A DNA stretch of 41,249 nucleotides from Paludibacteraceae bacterium (GTDB lineage: Bacteria > Bacteroidota > Bacteroidia > Bacteroidales > Paludibacteraceae): NCBI GenBank assembly GCA_017961765.1, contig JAGCWQ010000241.1:1-41249 (forward strand). The letters run 5' to 3'. The position numbers were made by a program, and so were the translations under genes. The notes beneath the pieces were generated by a model. The model saw only the letters and a program-made list of their open reading frames with translations. It was not told the origin of the DNA and did not search any database. Below, in pieces: positions 9,382 to 17,202 of the stretch; position 1 is the first letter of the stretch; each line of letters opens with the position of its first letter.

Positions 9382-10296
9382 TCAAAACTCGAAGAGATTA
9401 CCATCCGAAGCCAAACTTGTGTTTTGGAAAAGGGCACGAGCCTCTTTCAAAAAAGGAGAAAAATCTTCATAACGAGCAGAGAAATGACCAAGGATCAACT
9501 TCTTTACATTAGCCTTCGATGCGATGGTCGCCGCCTGCAAAGCAGTAGAGTGCATGGTCGCCTTAGCTTTTGCAATGTCGGAATGAAGGAAAGTAGCCTC
9601 ATGATAGAGACAATCCACCGAATCAATATAAGGAAGGAGCCGTTCAGTATACATCGTATCAGAACAGTAAGCATACTTTTTCGGCGGAGCAGGATCCAAC
9701 GTCAAGCGACTATTAGGGATAACCTCACCCTCCTCCGTAACAAAATCGTTTCCTTTTTTAATCAATGGGATGGAAGCTAATGGGATTCGATAAAAATCAA
9801 TCATTTCGCGTCGGATATTCCGATCACGCTCCTTTTCGACAAACAAGAAACCTGCCGTCGGCACTTTATGTTTCAAGGGCAAGGAGAAAACGGTCAAAGA
9901 GCGATCTTCGTAAATCAGTTCAGATTTTGACGGATCAAAAGGGACAAAACAGACCTTATAGGTCAAATCCACACAAAAAGCCTTCAACAAAGGCTCGATA
10001 ATAGACTGGAAAGAAGGATGAGAATGGATATACAAATCGGCAGTCCTGTTAAACATGCCCAACGTCGAAATCAAGCCGATCAAGCCAAAACAATGATCAC
10101 CATGGAGATGGGAAATAAATATGTTATTAAGTCTCGAGAGTCTCACTTTCGAAGCCAACATTTGACGTTGAGTACCCTCCCCACAATCGATCATAAAACT
10201 CTTATCACGGACAGACAAGACCTGAGAAGGCTGAGCATGCGACTTCGTTGGCAAGGCAGACCCCGAGCCCAAAATTTGCAACTTAAAATTCTCCAT
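9382..10296 (-). CDS. rnz: Ribonuclease Z
   Basis: Metallo-beta-lactamase-fold endonuclease that matures the 3' end of tRNAs. I set the start at the ATG at 10296 (protein MENFKLQILGSGSALPT, 304 aa), not at an upstream in-frame ATG at 10335, because the extra 13 codons would run through the ompA terminator hairpin and do not look like the family N-terminus. Motifs: GSGSALPT at 10-17, FMIDCGEGTQRQ near 35, the zinc-binding SHLHGDH at 62-68, SDTMYTERL near 210, LYHEATF near 230 and GHFSARY near 270. Metal ligands appear complete. Function is well supported by family; the substrate is inferred. Confidence 0.94.
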   Translation of the reverse strand: MENFKLQILGSGSALPTKSHAQPSQVLSVRDKSFMIDCGEGTQRQMLASKVRLSRLNNIFISHLHGDHCFGLIGLISTLGMFNRTADLYIHSHPSFQSIIEPLLKAFCVDLTYKVCFVPFDPSKSELIYEDRSLTVFSLPLKHKVPTAGFLFVEKERDRNIRREMIDFYRIPLASIPLIKKGNDFVTEEGEVIPNSRLTLDPAPPKKYAYCSDTMYTERLLPYIDSVDCLYHEATFLHSDIAKAKATMHSTALQAATIASKANVKKLILGHFSARYEDFSPFLKEARALFQNTSLASDGNLFEF

Positions 10297-10314
10297 ACAC
10301 CATAACAGAAAAAG

Positions 10315-10341
10315 AGAGAGGCGGGCAAAACCCACCTCTCT
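10315..10341 (-). terminator. Terminator of ompA
   Basis: On the minus strand AGAGAGGTGGG pairs with CCCGCCTCTCT (11 bp, one G-U) around a 5-nt loop, followed by TTTTTCTGTT. The wobble pair becomes a C-A mismatch on the plus strand, so the hairpin is built for minus-strand transcription. It lies 29 nt after the ompA stop. Confidence 0.85.
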
Positions 10342-10370
10342 ATCATTTCAGACTAAGTCTATGTTCCTAA

Positions 10371-11633
10371 TTATTTAGAGAACAACTCGATCTCAACACG
10401 TCTGTTCTTAGCTCTACCAGCCAAAGTTGCGTTAGAAGCAACAGGATCAGCAGAACCATAACCGAACGTTTGGATGTGACCAGCAGGAACACCCTTGCTT
10501 ACCAAGTATGCCTTTACAGAAGCTGATCTATCCTTAGACAATTGAAGGTTCTTAGCAGCGTTACCAGAGTTGTCAGTGTAACCCTTCAAGATTACAGACC
10601 ACTCGTTGTGTTGCTTCAACAACATTGCCAAACCATCCAATGAAGAGTAAGAAGATCTCTTAATGATAGCCTTGTTAGTCTCGAATTCCAATTGAGCGAA
10701 CGCAGTCTTGATGATCTCATCCTCCTCCTTAGTTGGAGTGTACTTAACTGGTTGCTTAGTGTCTTGGATGTGCTTGTTCAAAGAATCTTGAACAGCCTTA
10801 ACTTGCTCTTGAAGCTTCTTGATAGCTGCATTTTGGTTAGCGATTTGCTCTTCCATCTTAGCAGCAGCCTCGTCGTTTTGTCTCTTCAAAGAATCAACCA
10901 ATGGAGTGATATCTGGAGCCTCTACCTTTGGCTCGAAATCAACCAATGCTACGTTTCTAACATTGCTCTCGCCACCGAATTTGTAACGGAACAACAAGTT
11001 AGCGCCAAGGTTAGCCTTTGCACCACCTACAGGAGCGAAGTCTTGTCTATTGTTCAACTTAACACGACCTTCCAAACCAAGAGCGAAGTTCTTGTTCAAG
11101 TTGTACTCGATCAAACCAGATCCAGTAACCAACCACAAGTAATCGCTATCCTCACGCTCTGCTGACTTAAAGTTCTTATCCTCAGCATCCCAAGAGTAAA
11201 CAGAAACACCAGCACCACCATTAGCGTAGATGTTCAACTTTTGCCAAGCCTCTGAACGATACTTAGCCAAAAGGTTAGAGATGTTTACAGAAGCGAACAA
11301 ATCGATGTCATGAACAGTACCATCAAACTCAATGCTAGTACCCTTCTTGTCATGGTTGTTCATTTGGTACAAATACTCCAAACCAAGACCCCACAATGGA
11401 TTAGCTGTGTACTCAACTACAGCACCACCTTGGAAGTTAACTGATTTATCCAACCATCTGAAGTAATCAAGACCACCCTTAAGTGCGATAGACCAATGGT
11501 TCAAACCTGCAGAAGCAGCGTCATCTGCACTTGCCTCTGTTGCAGCTGAATTTTCAGCAACTTGCTCTTCTTGTGCAAAAGTGTTACCTACAAGAGTAGA
11601 TGCCACGAAAAGAGCCAACATTTTTCTTTTCAT
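10371..11633 (-). CDS. OmpA-family outer-membrane protein
   Basis: Protein of 420 residues that anchors the outer membrane to peptidoglycan. It has a signal peptide (MKRKMLALFVASTLVGNTFAQ), an 8-strand-like OmpA barrel from about 40 to 215, a helical coiled-coil linker of about 245-295 (with EEQIANQNAAIKKLQEQVK), and a C-terminal OmpA peptidoglycan-binding domain of about 315-420 containing LKGYTDNSGNAAKNLQLSKDR and GRAKNRRVEIEL. The codon choice is strongly biased, like the adjacent rpsA, which suggests high expression. It lies 51 nt after rpsA with no visible terminator between them, so it may be read from the rpsA promoter or from a promoter inside rpsA. It resembles the abundant OmpA of Bacteroides and Porphyromonas. 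Confidence 0.93.
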   Translation of the reverse strand: MKRKMLALFVASTLVGNTFAQEEQVAENSAATEASADDAASAGLNHWSIALKGGLDYFRWLDKSVNFQGGAVVEYTANPLWGLGLEYLYQMNNHDKKGTSIEFDGTVHDIDLFASVNISNLLAKYRSEAWQKLNIYANGGAGVSVYSWDAEDKNFKSAEREDSDYLWLVTGSGLIEYNLNKNFALGLEGRVKLNNRQDFAPVGGAKANLGANLLFRYKFGGESNVRNVALVDFEPKVEAPDITPLVDSLKRQNDEAAAKMEEQIANQNAAIKKLQEQVKAVQDSLNKHIQDTKQPVKYTPTKEEDEIIKTAFAQLEFETNKAIIKRSSYSSLDGLAMLLKQHNEWSVILKGYTDNSGNAAKNLQLSKDRSASVKAYLVSKGVPAGHIQTFGYGSADPVASNATLAGRAKNRRVEIELFSK

Positions 11634-11684
11634 ATAAAAACTAATTAAATTAAAATTTTAAATTCTTTGTTATTTTCAGCTCGA

Positions 11685-13481
11685 TTATTTAGCGTCATTT
11701 GACAATTGATCCTTAAGAGCTGCCAATTCCTCGATGTCACCCAACGTTGTCTTCTCAATGTTGGTATTGAATGTCTCGGCCTTCTTAGAAGACTTCTTCT
11801 TCTTGAAATCCTTCTTGTCAGAAGCCTCGCCATTAGCAGCCTTTTGAGAATCCTCGAAAATACGACTATGAGAAAGGATAATTCTCTTAGCATCCTTGTT
11901 GAACTCGATAACCTTGAAATCCAACTTCTCGTCAACTTTAGCTTGAGAACCATCCTCCTTAACCAAATGCTTAGGAGTAGCGAAGCCCTCAACACCATAA
12001 GGCAATGCGATTACAGCACCCTTGTCAAGCAACTCAACGATTGTACCCTCATGGATTGAATCTACTGTAAAGATAGTTTCAAATACATCCCATGGGTTCT
12101 CTTCCAATTGCTTGTGACCCAAGCTCAAACGACGGTTTTCCTTATCGATTTCCAAAACTTGAACGTCGATGTCCGCACCGATTTGAGTGAACTCAGATGG
12201 ATGCTTAATCTTCTTCGTCCAAGAAAGGTCAGAAATGTGGATCAAGCCATCGACGCCCTCTTCGATTTCAACAAATACACCGAAGTTAGTAAAGTTACGA
12301 ACCTTTGCAGTGTGCTTGCTACCAACAGCATACTTAGTCTCGATGTTATCCCATGGATCTGGCTTAAGTTGCTTGATACCCAAAGACATCTTTCTTTCCT
12401 CACGGTCGAGAGTCAAAATAACAGCCTCTACCTCATCACCAACCTTCATGAAGTCTTGTGCACTACGCAAATGTTGAGACCATGACATTTCTGATACGTG
12501 GATCAAACCTTCAACACCTGGAGCGATTTCTACGAATGCACCGTAATCAGCCATGACAACAACCTTACCCTTAACCTTGTCACCAACCTTCAAGTTAGCA
12601 TCCAAAGCATCCCATGGATGAGGAGTCAATTGCTTCAAGCCCAATGCAATACGCTTCTTATCATCATCGAAGTCAAGGATAACGACATTCAACTTTTGAT
12701 CCAAAGAAACAACTTCTTCTGGATGAGTTACGCGACCCCAAGAAAGATCTGTAATGTGGATCAAACCATCTACGCCACCCAAGTCGATGAATACACCGTA
12801 TGAAGTGATATTTTTAACAGTTCCCTCAAGAACTTGACCCTTTTCAAGTTTAGAGATGATGTCCTTCTTCTGTTGCTCCAACTCAGCCTCAATAAGAGCC
12901 TTGTGAGAAACAACCACATTCTTGAACTCGTGGTTGATCTTAACAACCTTGAATTCCATTGTCTTGCCTACGAATACATCGTAATCGCGAATAGGCTTAA
13001 CATCAATCTGAGAACCTGGCAAGAATGCCTCGATTCCAAATACATCAACGATCATACCGCCCTTAGTGCGGCACTTGATATAACCCTTGATGATTTCGTT
13101 GTTCTCAAGTGCAGAGTTAACACGATCCCAAGAACGTGCTGCACGTGCCTTTTTGTGAGAAAGGATCAATTGACCCTTCTTGTCCTCCTGGCTCTCAATG
13201 TAAACTTCCACCTCGTCACCAATCTTCAAATCCGGATTGTAACGGAACTCGTTCATTGAAACGATACCATCAGACTTGTAGCCAACGTTAACTACAACCT
13301 CTCTTTTGTTCATAGAAATGACCTTACCCATAACAACGTCCTTATCCTTTACGACGTTCAATGTTTGGTCATACTTCTTTTCCAAATCCTCTTTGCTTAC
13401 ATTAACCAAAGAGTCACCATTTTCATAAGCATCCCAATCAAAATCAGCGACTGGTGATACCTTGCTTGTTAAATCACTCAT
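11685..13481 (-). CDS. rpsA: 30S ribosomal protein S1
   Basis: RNA-binding ribosomal protein that helps load mRNA onto the 30S subunit, especially important where Shine-Dalgarno sequences are weak, as in Bacteroidota. At 598 residues it shows six S1 (OB-fold) repeats beginning near 48, 135, 218, 303, 390 and 477. Repeats 3-5 are best conserved (GVFIDLGGVDGLIHITDLSW, GAFVEIAPGVEGLIHVSEMSW-like and GVFVEIEEGVDGLIHISDLSW-like), while 1, 2 and 6 are divergent as usual. A lysine-rich tail (about 560-580) follows. Start: ATG at 13481, giving MSDLTSKVSPV. Confidence 0.96.
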   Translation of the reverse strand: MSDLTSKVSPVADFDWDAYENGDSLVNVSKEDLEKKYDQTLNVVKDKDVVMGKVISMNKREVVVNVGYKSDGIVSMNEFRYNPDLKIGDEVEVYIESQEDKKGQLILSHKKARAARSWDRVNSALENNEIIKGYIKCRTKGGMIVDVFGIEAFLPGSQIDVKPIRDYDVFVGKTMEFKVVKINHEFKNVVVSHKALIEAELEQQKKDIISKLEKGQVLEGTVKNITSYGVFIDLGGVDGLIHITDLSWGRVTHPEEVVSLDQKLNVVILDFDDDKKRIALGLKQLTPHPWDALDANLKVGDKVKGKVVVMADYGAFVEIAPGVEGLIHVSEMSWSQHLRSAQDFMKVGDEVEAVILTLDREERKMSLGIKQLKPDPWDNIETKYAVGSKHTAKVRNFTNFGVFVEIEEGVDGLIHISDLSWTKKIKHPSEFTQIGADIDVQVLEIDKENRRLSLGHKQLEENPWDVFETIFTVDSIHEGTIVELLDKGAVIALPYGVEGFATPKHLVKEDGSQAKVDEKLDFKVIEFNKDAKRIILSHSRIFEDSQKAANGEASDKKDFKKKKSSKKAETFNTNIEKTTLGDIEELAALKDQLSNDAK

Positions 13482-13546
13482 TTAATTGTTAATAATAAAA
13501 TAATTCTCGTTTAGTCGTTAGACATTATATTGTATAAAACACGATA

Positions 13547-13554
13547 CAAAATTA
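13547..13554 (-). promoter_or_regulatory. -7 element of the rpsA promoter
   Basis: TAATTTTG on the minus strand matches TAnnTTTG, 66 nt before the rpsA start. I find no good TTTG -33 box at 19-21 nt, so support is partial. Confidence 0.5.
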
Positions 13555-13771
13555 ATACATTATTTTTAATTATCACGCATATCCGAAAAATAAATTTCAA
13601 ATTATTTTCATGTTCTAATTTTTTTTATAAGCAAGCACACCCAACGACCCCAATAATGAAATCTATCACCATTCTACCGCTTCTCCTTACTTTTTAACAC
13701 ACAAACGACTTATTAATAAAAAATAGGAACAAATAATTCCGAACAAGGTGGATTTATGGCAAATATTTTCC

Positions 13772-13779
13772 TACTTTTG
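13772..13779 (+). promoter_or_regulatory. -7 element of the asnS promoter
   Basis: TACTTTTG matches TAnnTTTG exactly, 41 nt before the asnS ATG; the -33 region is weak. The surrounding TACTTTTGCAT is shared with the tRNA-Pro promoter at 15394. Confidence 0.6.
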
Positions 13780-13820
13780 CATATTGATAAAAATTGAATA
13801 AATACATTTATATTTAAGGT

Positions 13821-15224
13821 ATGGGTATTCGTAGAACTAAAATTGTTGATGCCTTAAAACTAACAAACTACGGCGAAACAATCAATGTAAAAGGTTGGGT
13901 ACGCACCAAGCGTGGCAACAAAAGCGTCAATTTCATCGCTATGAACGATGGGTCAACCATCAACAACATACAAATAGTAGCAGATTCCGACAAGTTTGAT
14001 GAAAACATCCTCAAAGACATCACGACTGGTGCCTGCATCAGCGTGGTCGGAAAGCTCGTCCAATCCCAAGGGAAAGGTCAAACAGTAGAAATCCATGCAG
14101 ACGCCATCGAAATTTATGGTACTGCTGACGTCAACTCCTACCCTTTGCAAAAGAAAGGACACACAATGGAGTTCCTTCGCGAGATTGCCCACTTAAGGCC
14201 AAGAACCAATACATTCGGTGCCGTGTTCCGCATCCGCCACAACATGGCAATCGCAATCCACAAGTTCTTCCACGAGAGAGGTTTCTTCTATTTCCATACG
14301 CCTATCATCACAGCTTCCGACTGCGAGGGCGCTGGACAAATGTTCCAAGTAACAACAATGAACCTCTACGACTTGAAAAAAGACGAGAAGGGTTCCATCA
14401 ACTACGACAACGACTTCTTCGGCAGACAGACCAGCCTTACGGTTTCCGGTCAATTGGAGGGAGAACTTGCTGCCACGGCTCTCGGCGCCATCTACACATT
14501 CGGGCCAACTTTCCGTGCAGAGAATTCCAACACTCCTCGCCACTTGGCAGAGTTCTGGATGATCGAGCCTGAGGTTGCCTTCAACGACATCAACGACAAC
14601 ATGGACTTGGCTGAAGAGTTCATCAAATATTGTGTAAAATGGGCTTTGGACAATTGCCGAGACGATGTCCAATTCTTGAACGACATGTTTGACAAGGGAC
14701 TCATCGAACGTCTGGAAGGTGTATTGAAAGAGTCTTTCGTCCGCTTACCTTATACAGAGGGAATCAAAATCCTCGAAGAGGCAATCGCCAAAGGACACAA
14801 GTTTGAATACCCTGTATTCTGGGGATGCGACTTGGCTTCCGAGCATGAGCGCTTCCTCGTAGAGAACCATTTCAAGCGTCCTGTCATCCTTACCGACTAT
14901 CCAAAAGAGATCAAAGCATTCTACATGAAGCAGAATGAAGACGGCAAGACTGTGCGCGCAATGGATGTTCTCTTCCCTACTATCGGAGAAATCATCGGAG
15001 GTTCCGAGCGTGAGGAGAACTACGACAAACTACTCGCAAGAATCAAGGAATTGAACATCCCGATGAAAGATATGTGGTGGTATCTCGACACTAGAAAATT
15101 CGGTACTTGTCCTCACTCCGGATTCGGCCTCGGATTTGAACGACTTTTGCTTTTCGTTACAGGTATGACCAATATCCGAGACGTGATTCCTTTCCCAAGA
15201 ACACCAAGAACAGCAGAGTTCTAA
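13821..15224 (+). CDS. asnS: Asparaginyl-tRNA synthetase
   Basis: Class IIb aminoacyl-tRNA synthetase charging tRNA-Asn with asparagine in the cytosol. It has 467 residues, the usual AsnRS length. The N-terminal OB-fold anticodon-binding domain (about 15-110) starts with [17 protein letters not shown]. The class II core follows: motif 2 near [25 protein letters not shown] (residues about 227-250, quoted here only by its start [19 protein letters not shown]) and motif 3 [16 protein letters not shown] near 435. The AsnRS-typical [12 protein letters not shown] occurs near 393. Start ATG at 13821 gives [13 protein letters not shown] strong terminator follows. Confidence 0.97.
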   Translation: MGIRRTKIVDALKLTNYGETINVKGWVRTKRGNKSVNFIAMNDGSTINNIQIVADSDKFDENILKDITTGACISVVGKLVQSQGKGQTVEIHADAIEIYGTADVNSYPLQKKGHTMEFLREIAHLRPRTNTFGAVFRIRHNMAIAIHKFFHERGFFYFHTPIITASDCEGAGQMFQVTTMNLYDLKKDEKGSINYDNDFFGRQTSLTVSGQLEGELAATALGAIYTFGPTFRAENSNTPRHLAEFWMIEPEVAFNDINDNMDLAEEFIKYCVKWALDNCRDDVQFLNDMFDKGLIERLEGVLKESFVRLPYTEGIKILEEAIAKGHKFEYPVFWGCDLASEHERFLVENHFKRPVILTDYPKEIKAFYMKQNEDGKTVRAMDVLFPTIGEIIGGSEREENYDKLLARIKELNIPMKDMWWYLDTRKFGTCPHSGFGLGFERLLLFVTGMTNIRDVIPFPRTPRTAEF

Positions 15225-15236
15225 TCCTAAATATTC

Positions 15237-15273
15237 AAGGCCGTCAAGAAAAATTTGACGGCCTTCTTTTTTT
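15237..15273 (+). terminator. Terminator of asnS
   Basis: A perfect 11-bp stem AAGGCCGTCAA / TTGACGGCCTT with a 7-nt loop is followed by CTTTTTTTTC, 12 nt after the asnS stop codon. This is a canonical intrinsic terminator. Confidence 0.95.
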
Positions 15274-15370
15274 CACACACTAGGCAAATGGATTATTCTA
15301 CTACACAATCAATTACGATGGCCAACATAAAAAATTCACATTCTTCGTAAAAAAAAATATCTATTTTCCC

Positions 15371-15401
15371 TTTGTCATATGGAAAATACGCAGTACTTTT
15401 G
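15371..15401 (+). promoter_or_regulatory. Bacteroides-type promoter of tRNA-Pro
   Basis: TTTG at 15371-15374, a 19-nt spacer, and TACTTTTG at 15394-15401 match both boxes exactly. The start site would be near 15408, about 14 nt before the mature tRNA 5' end. Confidence 0.8.
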
Positions 15402-15421
15402 CATCGCAAAAAGAAAGGAAA

Positions 15422-15496
15422 CGAGGTGTAGCGCAGTCCGGTTAGCGCATCTGGTTTGGGACCAGAGGGTCGGGGGTTCGAATCCCTTCACCTCGA
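15422..15496 (+). tRNA. tRNA-Pro (anticodon UGG)
   Basis: The cloverleaf folds: acceptor CGAGGTG / CACCTCG (7 bp), D stem GCGC / GCGC, anticodon stem TCTGG / CCAGA with loop TTTGGGA (anticodon TGG), and T arm GGGGG-TTCGAAT-CCCTT with two G-U pairs. The discriminator base is A; CCA is not encoded, so it must be added after transcription. The UGG anticodon can read all or most Pro codons. Confidence 0.97.
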
Positions 15497-15501
15497 CATC
15501 G

Positions 15502-15545
15502 AAAGGGGATCAATAAAAAAGTTGGTTCCCTCTCTTTATTTTTAG
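15502..15545 (+). terminator. Possible terminator of tRNA-Pro
   Basis: GGGGATCAA can pair with TTGGTTCCC (several G-U pairs), with a T-rich stretch about 6 nt later (TTTATTTTT). It is positioned right after the tRNA, but the stem is imperfect. Confidence 0.5.
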
Positions 15546-15657
15546 GCAAAACCTAAATTTTCAAGAATCAAATACCTTTCCTGACTCTATCCAATCAAAT
15601 ATAAACAGAACGGATAGCAGATTAAAGGGAGCGGATTAATTACACAAGGAATTCATT

Positions 15658-16260
15658 ATGTTTTCAGGCATTGTAGAAGCGACCGCAAAAGTCGTAAAAT
15701 TGGAAAGAGAAGAAGGCAATCTCCATTTGACGATGGAATGTCCTTTCGTATCCGAGTTGAAAATAGACCAAAGTGTGGCTCACAACGGTGTTTGCCTCAC
15801 GGTTGTCTCCAAAGATGATAAAACCTATACGGTGACAGCTGTCAAAGAGACGCTGGAACGTTCGAACCTCGGTCTTTTGAAAGTGGGCGACCTTGTCAAT
15901 CTGGAAAGGAGTATGCTCATGAACGGAAGGTTGGACGGACATATCGTACAAGGCCACGTTGACCAAACAGCCAAATGCATCGAGAAAAAAGCAACTGACG
16001 GAAGCTGGCTTTTCACATTCCAATATGAATACAACAAAGAGATGGCAAACAAGGGATATCTGACCGTAGAAAAAGGATCCGTCACTGTCAACGGCACAAG
16101 CCTCACCGTATGCAACTCACAAAAGGACTCCTTCTCAGTTGCCATCATTCCTTATACTTATGAGCACACCAACTTCCAAAACATTGAAGTAGGGACAATT
16201 GTCAATATCGAATTCGACATCATCGGCAAATATATAAGCGGCATGATGGCCCACAAATAA
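15658..16260 (+). CDS. ribE: Riboflavin synthase (alpha chain)
   Basis: Dismutates two 6,7-dimethyl-8-ribityllumazine molecules to riboflavin plus the pyrimidine product. The 200-residue protein has the canonical MFSGIVEATAKV N-terminus and the two tandem lumazine-binding barrels of the family (about 1-95 and 96-190). GHIVQGHVDQTAKC near residue 94 starts the second barrel, and VNGTSLTV near 142 repeats the NGVCLTV of the first (near 42). It is a stand-alone gene here, with no other rib gene adjacent, and no FMN riboswitch was recognised in the 160 nt before it. I see no exact promoter box upstream. Confidence 0.96.
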   Translation: MFSGIVEATAKVVKLEREEGNLHLTMECPFVSELKIDQSVAHNGVCLTVVSKDDKTYTVTAVKETLERSNLGLLKVGDLVNLERSMLMNGRLDGHIVQGHVDQTAKCIEKKATDGSWLFTFQYEYNKEMANKGYLTVEKGSVTVNGTSLTVCNSQKDSFSVAIIPYTYEHTNFQNIEVGTIVNIEFDIIGKYISGMMAHK

Positions 16261-16280
16261 GGGCAACACGCCAAATACAG

Positions 16281-16327
16281 GAGAACAGGCAGAATGCATA
16301 TTTCATGGATTCTGTCTGTTCTCTTTA
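16281..16327 (+). terminator. Terminator of ribE, between convergent genes
   Basis: A 15-bp stem (GAGAACAGGCAGAAT / ATTCTGTCTGTTCTC, one G-U on the plus strand) is followed by TTTAACTT. The pair that is G-U on plus becomes C-A on minus, so it is better for ribE, although it could also serve the converging alkD-like gene. Confidence 0.8.
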
Positions 16328-16336
16328 ACTTAGGAT

Positions 16337-17020
16337 CTACCGTTTCAGCAACGCCAAATCATTTTTTTGCTTGGGCGTTATGCGAAAACTTTCCCGTGCC
16401 TTCTGAATGGTCTTATTATGAGTCCAAACATCCAACTTATTCTCTTTCAAAACCAACAACGTCGCTTCATATTGTTTGGCCAAAGCTGTAGCAAAATACC
16501 AAGCAATCATCATGTTAACATAGTATTCCGATGATTTAACCGAGGCCACCCAATCCAGGTGTTCTTTTTCAAAAGAGTCATCCAAATAATACTTCATCAA
16601 CATCTCTATTCCAAAACGAATTGTATAGGTGTGGTCAGACGCCATCCATCGACGGATATGAGGGAGCAACTCCGGCAAATGTTTTTTGAAGACGTTCGGT
16701 GAAATCGAATCGCAGGTAGCCCAATTATCCACATAGGGAAGGAAAAGATCCAACAGTTCAATCAACTTAGCGAAATTTTTCTCCTTCTCCAAAATGAAAC
16801 CATGCAAGTTATCTTCCTCAAAATAAGGATGAGGAAGGGCACTCAAAAAGTCGGACACATCCTCTCTTTTTGCATACTCCTTGGCCAACTGGCGAACGAC
16901 AGGGATTCGAACGCCAATCACCCGTTCTGGATTGACTGTCGGCATCAATTTCGCACTAAAGTCCCTATACTCAACATCCTGCGATTTCCATAAGGTCTCC
17001 TCAATCTCTTCTACTATCAT
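16337..17020 (-). CDS. DNA alkylation repair protein (AlkD-like HEAT-repeat family)
   Basis: Predicted all-helical HEAT-like glycosylase family that removes bulky or cationic alkylated bases. I chose the start ATG at 17020 (MIVEEIEETLWKSQD, 227 aa): the longer frame from 17074 adds 18 hydrophobic residues that do not belong to the family. Typical segments are GVRIPVVRQLAKEYAKR near residue 36, NWATCDSISPN near 100, and IRRWMASDHTYTIRFGIEML near 122. The Trp/Asp-containing NWATCD block corresponds to the AlkD family active-site region. It stands alone, divergent from nadE and convergent with ribE. The exact lesion spectrum is not predictable. Confidence 0.88.
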   Translation of the reverse strand: MIVEEIEETLWKSQDVEYRDFSAKLMPTVNPERVIGVRIPVVRQLAKEYAKREDVSDFLSALPHPYFEEDNLHGFILEKEKNFAKLIELLDLFLPYVDNWATCDSISPNVFKKHLPELLPHIRRWMASDHTYTIRFGIEMLMKYYLDDSFEKEHLDWVASVKSSEYYVNMMIAWYFATALAKQYEATLLVLKENKLDVWTHNKTIQKARESFRITPKQKNDLALLKR

Positions 17021-17123
17021 AAATTCAATTTTTATTATCCAAAAATAAATGGATTTGAGGAACAAACAGAACAAGAATGCGATTTTTTGTCAAAGAAAGA
17101 GACTCATAAATAAGGATTATTTG

Positions 17124-17131
17124 TAAATTTG
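17124..17131 (+). promoter_or_regulatory. -7 element of the nadE promoter
   Basis: TAAATTTG matches TAnnTTTG, 71 nt before the nadE ATG. No TTTG box is found at 19-21 nt spacing. Confidence 0.45.
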
Positions 17132-17202
17132 GAATAAATATAGAGCAGAACACCAAAAACTCAAAAGATCTGCAAACTTGTTCAAATAAAAACACATTCA
17201 TT

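Larger units (their letters stand above)
13482..13820. other. Divergent intergenic region between rpsA and asnS
   Basis: This 339-nt AT-rich gap holds no ORF that I can support. It contains a -7 promoter element facing each flanking gene (listed separately). No clear riboswitch or terminator is visible. Confidence 0.7.

Noticed and set aside
15422-15496. tRNA-Pro as an integration (att) site for a mobile element
   Set aside because: There is no integrase, no repeated tRNA 3' end and no foreign genes nearby.
15497-15657. FMN riboswitch before ribE
   Set aside because: The region lacks the conserved RFN-element blocks; only a possible tRNA terminator is seen.
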